49,719 nt of DNA from an uncultured Alphaproteobacteria bacterium (GTDB lineage Bacteria; Pseudomonadota; Alphaproteobacteria; Geminicoccales; Geminicoccaceae). The translations under genes and the position numbers were made by a program. Positions 25,925 through 33,460 of this stretch are shown here, one piece after another. How positions within the stretch are numbered: position 1 is the stretch's first letter; each line of letters begins with the position of its first letter. The notes beneath the pieces are model-generated. The model ran no database searches. It was not told the DNA's origin and saw nothing but the letters and a program-made list of their open reading frames with translations. Location of the stretch: positions 1 to 49,719 of the forward strand of contig CALBAK010000029.1 of assembly GCA_937926445.1 (NCBI GenBank), read 5' to 3'.

Positions 25925-26710
25925 TCAGCCGCGAATCGCGCGGTCGAGGTTGCGGGCCCGCTCGAGCCCGCGGGGCGCGCCGCGAATGCCGGTGAGGACG
26001 GTGCCGGTGAGATCGGCCTCGGCGAGATACGTGCCCTCGAGCGAGGCGCCGGAGAGATCGGCCCCGCCCAACAGCGCCGCCCGAAGGCTCGCCCCGTCGA
26101 GGCGGGCGCCGCGGAGCTTGGCGAACTCGAGATCGGCCCGGCCGAGATCCGCACCCGAGAGATCGGCCCGGTCGAGCACGGCTCCGCGCAGCGAAGCCCG
26201 GATGAGGCCCATGCTCTGGTTGTGCATGTCGGCGCCGGCGCGCGCCTCGACGAGCCTGGCCTAGACCAGAGAGGTGCCATCGCAATCGGCGACGAGGCGG
26301 GCCCGGGAGAGGTCGGCGCGGTCGAACCGGGCACGGCCGAGCGGGGCCTGGAAGAGGTCGGCCTCGGGCAAGTTCGCCTCGCCGAAATCGGCTCCGATGG
26401 CCCAAGCGAGAGCCAGGTTGGCGCCGGCGAGGCGGGCGCCCGCGAGCGAGGCGCCGTCGAGCCTTGCCCAACGCAGATCGGCACCGGCGAGATCGAGGCC
26501 CGAGAGATCGAGCCGGTCGAGGCTGCGGTCGGCGAGGCCGACCGGGCGGCCGGCCGCCTCGGCGATCAGCCGCTGGACCGCGGACCGGTCGAGCTCGGCC
26601 TGCGTCATCCGCGGCGAGCCGAGATCGACCTTGTCCATCATGCCCTGGCCGCGCACCGGCCGGGGGAGCGAGCCGGCGGCGAGGGCGAGGAACAGCGGCC
26701 GCCGGCGCAT
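25925..26710 (-). pseudogene. Pentapeptide-repeat protein interrupted by one in-frame TAG
   Basis: Two frames in the same register (26710 down to 26261, and the rest down to 25925) together encode a 261-position protein split by a single amber codon at 26261-26263. The first part begins MRRRPLFLALAAG (weak signal peptide) and then has A(D/N)LxxAxL repeats such as LDLAGADLRWARL; after the TAG the repeats resume (LRGAVLDRADLSGADLG). No other disruption is seen and codon use is normal on both sides. It follows xoxJ by three bases. Pentapeptide proteins form a right-handed beta-helix; a periplasmic role in this locus is inference. It may be a recent nonsense mutation, a sequencing error or a read-through codon. 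An alternative ATG at 26227 could make a free C-terminal fragment. Confidence 0.8.
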
Positions 26711-26713
26711 TTT

Positions 26714-27604
26714 TCAACCGCCGCGCGCCGCCGAGGCCTGCAGCCAGGGTGGCGGGTTCTGGAGCCGGCCGCGACTGTCGAGGAGGGGAACGCCGTACTC
26801 CACGAGGATCCGGTCGATGTCCTTCTGCTTCTCGCGGATCAGCCGGTTGAGCGTGTCGAGCCACTCGCTCTCGCCGTAGCGCAAGCCCATGGAGATCCGA
26901 TAGTCCATCGCCGTCTGCAGACCGGGATCGCTCTTGAGCGGCACCCATTCGAGCGGGACGGGGCTCCGCCCGGCCCAGTAGGTCGCGAGCGGCCCCCAGA
27001 GGAGCGCCATGTCGATGCGCCCCGCGGCGAGATCCTGCACCGCCTGCTGCGCCGGATGCTCGACCCGGGTGTCGACGATAAGATTGTAGGTCACTATGTT
27101 GCCGATGAGACCGCGGCGCTCCACGAGAACCGCGGGCGGCGTGTTCGCGACGACGCCAATCCGGGCGGTCGCTACCATCGGCGAATCGAGGCTGTCGAAG
27201 GCGCCGCGGTCGGCCGCCCGATAGAGCAGCACGTAGGTCGAGCGGTAGTAGAAGCGGGTGTTCTGGACGAGCTCGTGCGCCGAAGTGACCGCCATGATCA
27301 CGTCGCACAGCTGGGCGCCGAGCGTATTGCGCACGAAGCCGAGCGTCTGCGGGTGCCAGGTGTAGGCGACCGGCAAGCCGAGAGCCGCGGCGAAGAGTTC
27401 GGCGATCTTGTTCTCGAAGCCCTCGCCCTTCGCGTTCGAGAAGGGGAGATTGTCGGGATCGGCGCAGACCCGAAACGCGGTCTGCGAACGCAGTTCGCCC
27501 TTGCTCGGATCGGCGGCCCGGGCGAACGGAGGCGGCAGGAGCGCGAGACCGAGCAGGGCCGCCCCGAGCACGAGCCGCGCCCGGCGCCCGCGCCGGCGCT
27601 TCAC
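26714..27604 (-). CDS. xoxJ: XoxJ, periplasmic partner of methanol dehydrogenase
   Basis: A 296-residue periplasmic-binding-protein fold of the MxaJ/XoxJ family (quinoprotein dehydrogenase-associated solute-binding-like protein). A signal peptide ends near residue 28; the mature part has FRVCADPDNLPFSN, the typical opening of this family, and YTWHPQTLGFVRNTL. XoxJ binds XoxF and is thought to help its maturation or activation. I favour GTG at 27604, which overlaps the xoxG stop as GTGA and starts the signal peptide; GTG at 27613 is possible and adds three residues. It lies directly after xoxG as in other xoxFGJ loci. Confidence 0.9.
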   Translation of the reverse strand: MKRRRGRRARLVLGAALLGLALLPPPFARAADPSKGELRSQTAFRVCADPDNLPFSNAKGEGFENKIAELFAAALGLPVAYTWHPQTLGFVRNTLGAQLCDVIMAVTSAHELVQNTRFYYRSTYVLLYRAADRGAFDSLDSPMVATARIGVVANTPPAVLVERRGLIGNIVTYNLIVDTRVEHPAQQAVQDLAAGRIDMALLWGPLATYWAGRSPVPLEWVPLKSDPGLQTAMDYRISMGLRYGESEWLDTLNRLIREKQKDIDRILVEYGVPLLDSRGRLQNPPPWLQASAARGG

Positions 27605-28050
27605 GACGGGCACCGCTCGGGCCGCCCGCGGCCGAGCTGGCCGTCCGAGCGTGCCTTGAGGTAGGAATAGATGTCCTCGAGGTAGTTCATGACGTCGGCC
27701 ACCTCGTAGAAGGCCGGCATCACGCTCTCTTTCCCGCCGGCGAGATTCTGCCGCCCACCCGCCACCACTTGCGAGAAATCGTCCCGCTTCATGACCTTGA
27801 GCGAATCGACGAGGTTCGGGGCGTAGGAACTGCCGAGGCCGTCCGGGCCGTGACAGACGTGGCAGTAGGCGTGGTAACGCCGGTAGCCGTTGTAGGTGCC
27901 ACGGTCGACGACGTTCTGGCCGCAGATTTTGTAGGGGCGCTCGTAGGCCTCGTCGGCGGCCTGGTCGGCTCGGCCCGCGCTACCCGACAGGAGGGCCGTG
28001 CTCGCGGCCACGACGATGGAAACGAGGCGCAAGCCCCCCGTGCGACGCAT
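27601..28050 (-). CDS. xoxG: XoxG, c-type cytochrome electron acceptor of XoxF
   Basis: A 149-residue secreted cytochrome c. The signal peptide covers about residues 1-27; the single heme motif is CHVCH in YHAYCHVCHGPDGLG, and a methionine in ESVMPAFYEVADVM is the likely axial ligand. An additional cysteine (YKICGQN) precedes it. XoxG accepts electrons from PQQ in XoxF and passes them toward the terminal oxidase. The ATG follows AAGGGAGGTTGGTG. Upstream lies a gap of 118 bases to the next gene. Confidence 0.92.
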   Translation of the reverse strand: MRRTGGLRLVSIVVAASTALLSGSAGRADQAADEAYERPYKICGQNVVDRGTYNGYRRYHAYCHVCHGPDGLGSSYAPNLVDSLKVMKRDDFSQVVAGGRQNLAGGKESVMPAFYEVADVMNYLEDIYSYLKARSDGQLGRGRPERCPS

Positions 28051-28168
28051 CACCAACCTCCCTTTTGGTGGTCCGGTCCCGGCCGGGCGGGCCGTTGCGC
28101 GCCGCGGCCGCCTCCGACTATAGGCGGTGGGCTCCGACCGCCAAGCCCCGGCGGTCGATCCTCGCGCT

Positions 28169-28513
28169 TCAGAAGCACTCGAGGTCGGCCTCGATCTGTG
28201 CCCGGCGCAACTTGTCCACCATCTCCTGAGCCCAGGGCGAGCTGCGGAACATGACCACCTGATCGCGGCCGGTGGTTTCCCGGCGCATCCGCAGTACGGT
28301 CTCTGCCTTGACGTAATCCTCGTAGGGCAGTCGCGCGGCGATCCGGTCGATCGAGCAGGCGCAGCGCTGCAGGACATCGGGCGTCTGCCCTTTGGCCGCC
28401 ATGCAGCCGAGCACGTAATCGGCGAGTGCCGCGGTCGGATAGTCGGCGGGGGCGGCGAGCGCCGGCAGGGCGGTCGCGCCCAGAAGGAAGCCGGAGACGA
28501 GCAGAGAACGCAT
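28169..28513 (-). CDS. Small secreted Cys-containing protein of the xox operon
   Basis: A 114-residue protein with a strong signal peptide (MRSLLVSGFLLGATALPALA). The mature part has cysteines in VLGCMAAKG and in CACSIDRIA, plus a terminal ECF. The CMxxKG...CxC pattern with a following SIDR helix is also seen in small proteins near methanol dehydrogenase genes, but I know of no assigned function. Heme binding is unlikely since there is no CxxCH. It belongs to the minus-strand run that ends in xoxG and xoxJ, which points to a periplasmic role in methanol oxidation (inference). Confidence 0.72.
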   Translation of the reverse strand: MRSLLVSGFLLGATALPALAAPADYPTAALADYVLGCMAAKGQTPDVLQRCACSIDRIAARLPYEDYVKAETVLRMRRETTGRDQVVMFRSSPWAQEMVDKLRRAQIEADLECF

Positions 28514-28563
28514 GGGGGCGATGTCCGAGGTTCATGGCGCCGCGGGCGGGCGGCGGGCACCGC

Positions 28564-29220
28564 TCACTCGACGGCCTCCAGGGTCAAGCTCTCTTCGAGG
28601 AACGTGGTGCCGGCCGTGTCGGGCAGACGGACGCGCAGCCGCCACAACCCGCCCGGCACCTCGGGCGAGACGGTGAATTCGTATTCTTTGTCGCGGAACT
28701 GCGGGAACCGCTCGATCGAAGGATCGGCGAGGAACGGACGAAGCCGAACGGTGCGCGCCGCAACGGTACGCCCCTGCCAGTTCACCGTCGTGGTTTCGAC
28801 CGTCTGCGGCTGGTTGAAGGCTTTCCGGATCTGCTGCTGGAAGTAGCCCGGCGTTCCGCCCGTGAGGTTGCCCATCGTCACCGTGTCGCGCTGCAGGAAA
28901 GCGAGGAGCAGCGGGTTCTGGTCCACGGTCGGCAGGGGCCCGGTCTGTCGCCGATTGGCGCCTTCGAACATGTCGAGCCAGGCGAGTTTGCGGCCGTCCG
29001 GGAAGACCTCGCGGATCTCGAGTTTGGCCGCACTCCGGTAGGGCCGGTCCATCGCCTTGCCGGTCATCTCGTAGCGGTAGCGGAGCACGGTCGCCCGATC
29101 GACGGCGGCAAGAAAGCCGGGTGCGAAGACGACCTCCTGGACGCTCGCCGTCTCGGCGCGGAGGGTGGCACCACCGGCAATGAGGCCGAGCAGAACGAAG
29201 GCCGCCGCAACGGGCCGCAT
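28564..29220 (-). CDS. Secreted hypothetical protein of the xox operon
   Basis: A 218-residue protein with a signal peptide (MRPVAAAFVLLGLIAGGATLRA). The mature part looks beta-rich: LRYRYEMTGKAMDRPY, LAWLDMFEGANRR, and a C-terminal YEFTVSPEVPGGLWRLRV strand pair. No catalytic motif or cysteine pair is evident and I do not recognise the family with certainty. The ATG at 29220 lies 2 bases after the stop of the preceding gene, so the two are surely co-translated. Position supports an envelope function linked to methanol oxidation. Confidence 0.68.
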   Translation of the reverse strand: MRPVAAAFVLLGLIAGGATLRAETASVQEVVFAPGFLAAVDRATVLRYRYEMTGKAMDRPYRSAAKLEIREVFPDGRKLAWLDMFEGANRRQTGPLPTVDQNPLLLAFLQRDTVTMGNLTGGTPGYFQQQIRKAFNQPQTVETTTVNWQGRTVAARTVRLRPFLADPSIERFPQFRDKEYEFTVSPEVPGGLWRLRVRLPDTAGTTFLEESLTLEAVE

Positions 29221-29222
29221 GC

Positions 29223-29852
29223 TCAGCCTCCGCTGCCGGTCCCGAGCGCCGCCTCGATCCGTTTGGCGAGCGCGAAGAAGCGCTTCTCGATGGTATCGGG
29301 CTGGGCGCAGGCGAGGTTCACGGTCGACCGGCGATCCTGGAAGATCTTGAGATCCCACTGCAACGTCTCCTCGAGTTCGCGCGCTTCCTCCGACCTGTTC
29401 GCCCGAGCCCGTAGCTCGAGCAGACGGTCGTTGCGCTCGCGGATCGCCTGGGCGAGCGTCTTCTGGCTGCGACCGAGCTTGAACAGTCCGGCGATCGTCT
29501 TCTTGCGCTCGCCATCGAGCGTCTCGTGCAGGCCCGCGACCAGGAGCGGCAGCCGCCTGGGCCGCTCGGCCGCCGGCACACCGGCGAGGAACCCGTCGAG
29601 CTCCGCCAGGGCCTTGTCGAGCGGGAGCACGGTCGAGGCGAGCCTCGGCACGAGCGGGGCGATCTCGGGGTCCGCCGCCCAATGGCCACCCGTGCTCGCG
29701 GGATCGGGCCCGCCCCAGGCGTGGGCCAGCACGAGGTCGGGATTGTAGAGCTGGGTGCAGGGCCAGTCCGGATCGCCCTTGGCCGGTTGGGCGAGTGCCG
29801 CCGTGGAAAGCGACCCGAGCAGGAGCGTGGTCGCCAGGACCCGCTGCACCAT
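29223..29852 (-). CDS. Secreted hypothetical protein, first gene of the minus-strand xox operon
   Basis: A 209-residue protein with a signal peptide ending near LAQPAKG (residue 22). The mature part has a WPCTQLYNP segment with one cysteine near the N-terminus, a long helical region with KKTIAGLFKLGRSQ and ERNDRLLELRARANRSEEAR likely forming a coiled coil, and a second cysteine (VNLACAQPDTIEKR) near the C-terminus. I do not recognise the family name, but the two Cys residues could pair. The ATG at 29852 follows GGAGAG. It is the first of six co-oriented genes through the pentapeptide gene. Confidence 0.7.
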   Translation of the reverse strand: MVQRVLATTLLLGSLSTAALAQPAKGDPDWPCTQLYNPDLVLAHAWGGPDPASTGGHWAADPEIAPLVPRLASTVLPLDKALAELDGFLAGVPAAERPRRLPLLVAGLHETLDGERKKTIAGLFKLGRSQKTLAQAIRERNDRLLELRARANRSEEARELEETLQWDLKIFQDRRSTVNLACAQPDTIEKRFFALAKRIEAALGTGSGG

Positions 29853-29940
29853 GCGTTTCTCTCCGTCCCCGGCCCGAGCGTGACCGACGCGGAGCCTTCT
29901 AGGCGCGCTCGGGTCGCGCAGCAACCGTCCCGCCGATCCC

Positions 29941-30765
29941 TCAGCCCCCCAGAATCCGGTGCTCGGCCACCGGCAGCTCGCGGCGTATGCGGGCGAGCCG
30001 CGCCCGGTCGACCCGGGCGGTGGCGAAGCCGGGCCCGTCGGAGGCGCGGGCAACGACATGACCCCAGGGATCGACGATCAGGGAGTGGCCATAGCACCAG
30101 CGCTCCTCGCGCCCGGCGGGGTGCGGGCCCCATTGCGCCGCAGCGGTCACCCAGCACTGGGTCTCGATCGCCCGAGCCCGGAGCAGCACCTCCCAATGGT
30201 CCTTGCCGGTCTGGAGGGTGAAGGCCGCCGGCACGGGCAGGAGCTCGGCGCCCAGCGCCACGAGCGCCCGGTAGAGCTCGCCGAAGCGCAGATCGTAGCA
30301 GATCGAGCAGCCGACCCGCAGCCCCTCCGCGCTGTAGGTCACGACCTCTCGGCCACGGCCGAAGGTCGCCGATTCGCGATATTCCCGTCCGTCCGGGGCG
30401 GTGATGTCGAAGAGGTGGATCTTGCGGTAGCGGGCGAGCTCGCGACCGTCCCGGTCGAAGGCCACGGTGGTGTTGTAGAGCCGGTCGCTCGCCGGGTCGC
30501 GCTCGAGGATGCTGCCGCCGTGCACGAAGATCCGATGGCCGCGGGCCAGATCGCGCATCAGCCGCCAGGCCTCGCCCTCCTCGCCCAGCGGCTCGGCGGC
30601 GGCCCGCTTGGCCGCGGCATCGCCGCCCATGAGCACCCAGACCTCGGGCAGCACGACGAGATCGGGTCGGTCCTCGCGCACCGCCTCGCCGACCAGGGCC
30701 TCGGCGGCGGCGAGGTTGGCGGCCTTGTCGTCGCGCGAGTTCATCTGGATCACGCTCACCCGCAA
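29941..30765 (-). CDS. Carbon-nitrogen hydrolase, nitrilase-superfamily amidase
   Basis: About 274 residues with the complete Glu-Lys-Cys catalytic set of the nitrilase superfamily: Glu in VLPEVW, Lys in RYRKIHLFD, and Cys in GCSICYDLRF. The sequence around CYDLRFGELYR is typical of the Nit1/Nit2 branch (omega-amidase or deaminated-glutathione amidase). It hydrolyses an amide to acid and ammonia; the exact substrate cannot be deduced. TTG at 30765 was chosen because GGAGG lies five bases ahead; a GTG at 30777 would add four residues and has no ribosome site. It is divergent from aspS. Confidence 0.86.
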   Translation of the reverse strand: MRVSVIQMNSRDDKAANLAAAEALVGEAVREDRPDLVVLPEVWVLMGGDAAAKRAAAEPLGEEGEAWRLMRDLARGHRIFVHGGSILERDPASDRLYNTTVAFDRDGRELARYRKIHLFDITAPDGREYRESATFGRGREVVTYSAEGLRVGCSICYDLRFGELYRALVALGAELLPVPAAFTLQTGKDHWEVLLRARAIETQCWVTAAAQWGPHPAGREERWCYGHSLIVDPWGHVVARASDGPGFATARVDRARLARIRRELPVAEHRILGG

Positions 30766-30815
30766 CGCCGCCTCCACCGAACCGACAGGCCGATCCTAGC
30801 GCGCCGCGCCTCGCC

Positions 30816-30844
30816 TTGACAGCGGCCGGCCGAGGGTGACCTTC
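30816..30844 (+). promoter_or_regulatory. Candidate aspS promoter
   Basis: A perfect -35 hexamer TTGACA (30816-30821) lies 65 bases upstream of the aspS ATG in the divergent gap. The -10 position 17 bases on (30839-30844, ACCTTC) is poor, so the call rests mostly on the -35 box and on location. Confidence 0.3.
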
Positions 30845-30885
30845 TCCGCCGACCCCGCATCGGGGCTTTCGTGCCGAGGCCAGCC

Positions 30886-32721
30886 ATGCACCGCTACCGT
30901 ACCCATCGCTGCGGCGAGCCGCGTCCCGAGCATGTCGGCTCGATCCTGCGGCTCGCCGGTTGGATCCACAGGAAGCGCGACCATGGTGGCCTCTTGTTCC
31001 TCGACCTGCGCGACCATACCGGTATCGTACAAATCGTCGTCCATCCCGACCGGCCGTTCTTCGCCGAGGCCGAGCGGCTCCGTCTCGAGAGCGTGGTCTC
31101 GATCACGGGCCGGCTCGTGGCTCGCGCGCCCGAGACCGTGAACCCGAGCCTCGCCACGGGCGAGGTCGAGCTCGTGGCGGATGCGCTCGAGCTGCTCTCC
31201 CCGGCCGAGCCGCTGCCCCTTCAGGTGAACACCGACCGCGAGCAGCCCGAGGAGACGCGCCTTCGCTACCGCTTCCTCGATCTGCGCCGGGAGGTGATGC
31301 AGAAGAACATTCGCCTGCGCTCGGCGGTGATCCGCACGATCCGCGAGCTCATGCACGCCCAGGGCTTCACCGAGTTCCAGACGCCGATCCTCACCGCCTC
31401 GAGCCCCGAAGGTGCCCGCGATTTCCTGGTTCCCTCGCGCCTTCATCCGGGCAAGTTCTATGCGCTGCCGCAGGCTCCGCAGCAATACAAGCAACTCTAC
31501 ATGATCAGCGGCTTCGACCGCTATTTCCAGATCGCCCCCTGCTTTCGCGACGAGGACGCGCGCGCCGACCGCAGCCCCGGCGAGTTCTACCAACTCGACG
31601 TCGAGATGGCCTTCGTCACCCAGGAGGACGTGTTCGCGGCGATCGAGCCCGTGATGTTCGGGGTATTCGAGCGGCACAAGCCCGACGGCTGGACGGTGAG
31701 CCCGCCGCCTTTTCCTCGTTTGACGTACGCGGAGGCGATGTTGCGTTTCGGCACCGACAAGCCGGACCTGCGCAATCCGATCGAGATCCGCGACGTCACC
31801 GAGGTCTTCCGCGGCTCGGACTTCAAGGTGTTCGCGGGTGCGATCGAGCAGGGGGCGGTGGTCCGCGCGGTCCCGGCCCCTGCCGCGGTCGGTCGGCCGC
31901 GCAGCTTCTTCGACGGGATGGTGGCGTTCGCCCAGAGCCTCGGGGCTCCGGGTCTCGGGTGGATCGCCCTCGAGGAGGGCCAGGCGCGCGGGCCGCTCGC
32001 CAAGTTCTTGGGCCCCGAGCGGCTCGGCCGGCTGCGCGAGAGCACGGGCCTCGCCGCCGGCGACGCGGTCTTCTTCGTCTGCGACAAGCCGGCCACCGCC
32101 GCCAAGCTCGCGGGTGCGGTTCGCGTAGAGCTCGGCAAGCAGCTCGATCTCGCGCGGAAGCGGACCTACCGGTTCTGCTGGATCGTCGATTTCCCGATGT
32201 TCGAGTGGGACGAGGAAGAGAAGAAGATCACGTTCTCCCACAATCCCTTTTCCATGCCGCAGGGCGGCCTCGAAGCGCTCCTCGCGAAAGACCCGCTCGA
32301 CATTCTGGCCTATCAGTACGACATCGTCTGCAACGGGGTCGAGCTCTCCTCGGGCGCCATCCGCAATCATCGGCCGGACATCATGGAGAAGGCCTTCGCG
32401 ATCGCCGGTTACGGGCCGGAGGTGCTGGAGAGTCGGTTCGGCGGGATGCTGCGGGCGCTCCGCTACGGAGCACCACCGCACGGCGGCATCGCCCCCGGCA
32501 TCGACCGGATCGTCATGCTCCTCGCCGACACCCCGAACCTGCGCGAGGTGACGGCCTTCCCGCTTTCGCAGCGCGCGGAAGAGCTGCTCCTGGGCGCACC
32601 TTCACCCGTGAGCGAGAAGCAACTCCGCGAACTGCACATCCTGCTCGACCACGTCGCCCGCCAAAGGCTCGAGGAGGAGGCTGCGGCACGCGCCGCCGGG
32701 CGCGAGCGGCAAGCCGGCTGA
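30886..32721 (+). CDS. aspS: Aspartyl-tRNA synthetase, non-discriminating type
   Basis: A 611-residue class II synthetase: N-terminal OB anticodon-binding domain, core with motif 2 ([15 protein letters not shown]), the GAD insertion (about residues 285-420) and motif 3 ([12 protein letters not shown]). It charges tRNA-Asp. The OB domain reads [10 protein letters not shown]; His and Gly at these places match the non-discriminating AspRS, which also charges tRNA-Asn for later amidation by GatCAB, whereas the discriminating E. coli enzyme has RRDLGS. ATG at 30886 (MHRYRTH) is the standard start in alphaproteobacteria, preferred to a GTG at 30871. Confidence 0.96.
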   Translation: MHRYRTHRCGEPRPEHVGSILRLAGWIHRKRDHGGLLFLDLRDHTGIVQIVVHPDRPFFAEAERLRLESVVSITGRLVARAPETVNPSLATGEVELVADALELLSPAEPLPLQVNTDREQPEETRLRYRFLDLRREVMQKNIRLRSAVIRTIRELMHAQGFTEFQTPILTASSPEGARDFLVPSRLHPGKFYALPQAPQQYKQLYMISGFDRYFQIAPCFRDEDARADRSPGEFYQLDVEMAFVTQEDVFAAIEPVMFGVFERHKPDGWTVSPPPFPRLTYAEAMLRFGTDKPDLRNPIEIRDVTEVFRGSDFKVFAGAIEQGAVVRAVPAPAAVGRPRSFFDGMVAFAQSLGAPGLGWIALEEGQARGPLAKFLGPERLGRLRESTGLAAGDAVFFVCDKPATAAKLAGAVRVELGKQLDLARKRTYRFCWIVDFPMFEWDEEEKKITFSHNPFSMPQGGLEALLAKDPLDILAYQYDIVCNGVELSSGAIRNHRPDIMEKAFAIAGYGPEVLESRFGGMLRALRYGAPPHGGIAPGIDRIVMLLADTPNLREVTAFPLSQRAEELLLGAPSPVSEKQLRELHILLDHVARQRLEEEAAARAAGRERQAG

Positions 32722-32827
32722 GCGGCGGGTACGGCCTCGGCCGCGGCGGCCGGCGCGGCGTTCGGTCCCGATCGTCGCGCGCGGCAGGACGACACGGACG
32801 CCCTCGAGAAGCCCTTTTGCCGATCCC

Positions 32828-33094
32828 CTAGATCCAGGAGGAGCCGCTGCCGTTGCCGTCGCCGATGTTGCCGTTGCCGCCGTTGAAATTGCCGATGTTC
32901 CCGCAGCCGCTGTTGCCGACCCCCATATTGATGCAGCCGCCCACGGCGACGACGCGGTCGAGCAGCTCGAACGGGTCGGCGAGCGCGCCTGCGCGCACCG
33001 CATCGAGACCCGCCGCATCGAGACGGATCGGCCCCTGTGCCCCCGCCGGCGAGGCGAGAAGCACCAGTCCCGTAAGCCGGAGCGCGAACCGCAT
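32828..33094 (-). CDS. Small secreted protein with Gly/Asn-rich C-terminal repeat
   Basis: An 88-residue protein with a signal peptide (MRFALRLTGLVLLASPAGAQ), a short helical part (LDAVRAGALADPFELLDRV) and then a low-complexity tail from about residue 50, where G, N and small residues alternate (NMGVGNSGCGNIGNF, GGNGNIGDGNG). Two cysteines lie in VGGCINMGVGNSGCG. The GN(I/S/F)G repeats recall nonapeptide-like or surface-associated beta structures, but I cannot name a family. The ATG is preceded by GGGGAGGGGGGCGG. Divergent from the peptide-binding protein gene. Confidence 0.6.
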   Translation of the reverse strand: MRFALRLTGLVLLASPAGAQGPIRLDAAGLDAVRAGALADPFELLDRVVAVGGCINMGVGNSGCGNIGNFNGGNGNIGDGNGSGSSWI

Positions 33095-33460
33095 CCGCCC
33101 CCCTCCCCGAGGATGCCCACGTTCGCCGAATCTAGACCGGACCGGGGCGGCCGTCGCGGGGAAAAGCGGGGCGCGCCTCGGTGCTCGACCTTCCCGCCCG
33201 CCTTCTCGATCGCCCGGCCGGTCTTCTCGAGGTCTTCGCCCGCGCCCGTCCCGAGCCCGCGCCCGATGCCGCCGCAGGCGGCGGGGACCGCGGATCGGCC
33301 GGCACACCCCTTCTTCCCCGGGGTCGAGACGGCAGCGCCTGGGTAGGGGCGCCCCGCGCCTTCGACCCGGCCGCTTGACACTGCCCGGGGGAGGGGCAGG
33401 TTGCCGAGAAGGCCCGCGGCGGAGGGCGTCCGCGGCGCGATCCTTGCGGGAGGCGGCTCG
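33095..33460 (+). promoter_or_regulatory. Divergent intergenic region with a TTGACA element
   Basis: These 366 bases separate two divergent secreted-protein genes. I see no convincing gene; frames that cross it have no ribosome site or homology. TTGACA at 33375-33380 is a good -35 for the rightward gene, but the expected -10 (33398-33403, AGGTTG) is poor. A small hairpin, CTGCCC/GGGCAG, lies between them at 33381-33399. GGGAGG just upstream of 33461 is the ribosome-binding site. Confidence 0.3.

Noticed and set aside
25925-26710. Two separate pentapeptide-repeat genes.
   Set aside because: The halves share one frame and are separated only by a TAG; the second ATG (26227) has no ribosome-binding site, so one broken gene is more likely.
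26250-27664. Plus-strand 662-codon frame across the pentapeptide and xoxJ region.
   Set aside because: Shadow of the minus-strand xox operon genes, whose signal peptides and domains are clear.
33181-33378. Short plus-strand frame (65 codons) in the intergenic region before the peptide-binding protein.
   Set aside because: No ribosome site, no homology and Arg/Pro/Ala-rich composition typical of chance GC-rich frames.
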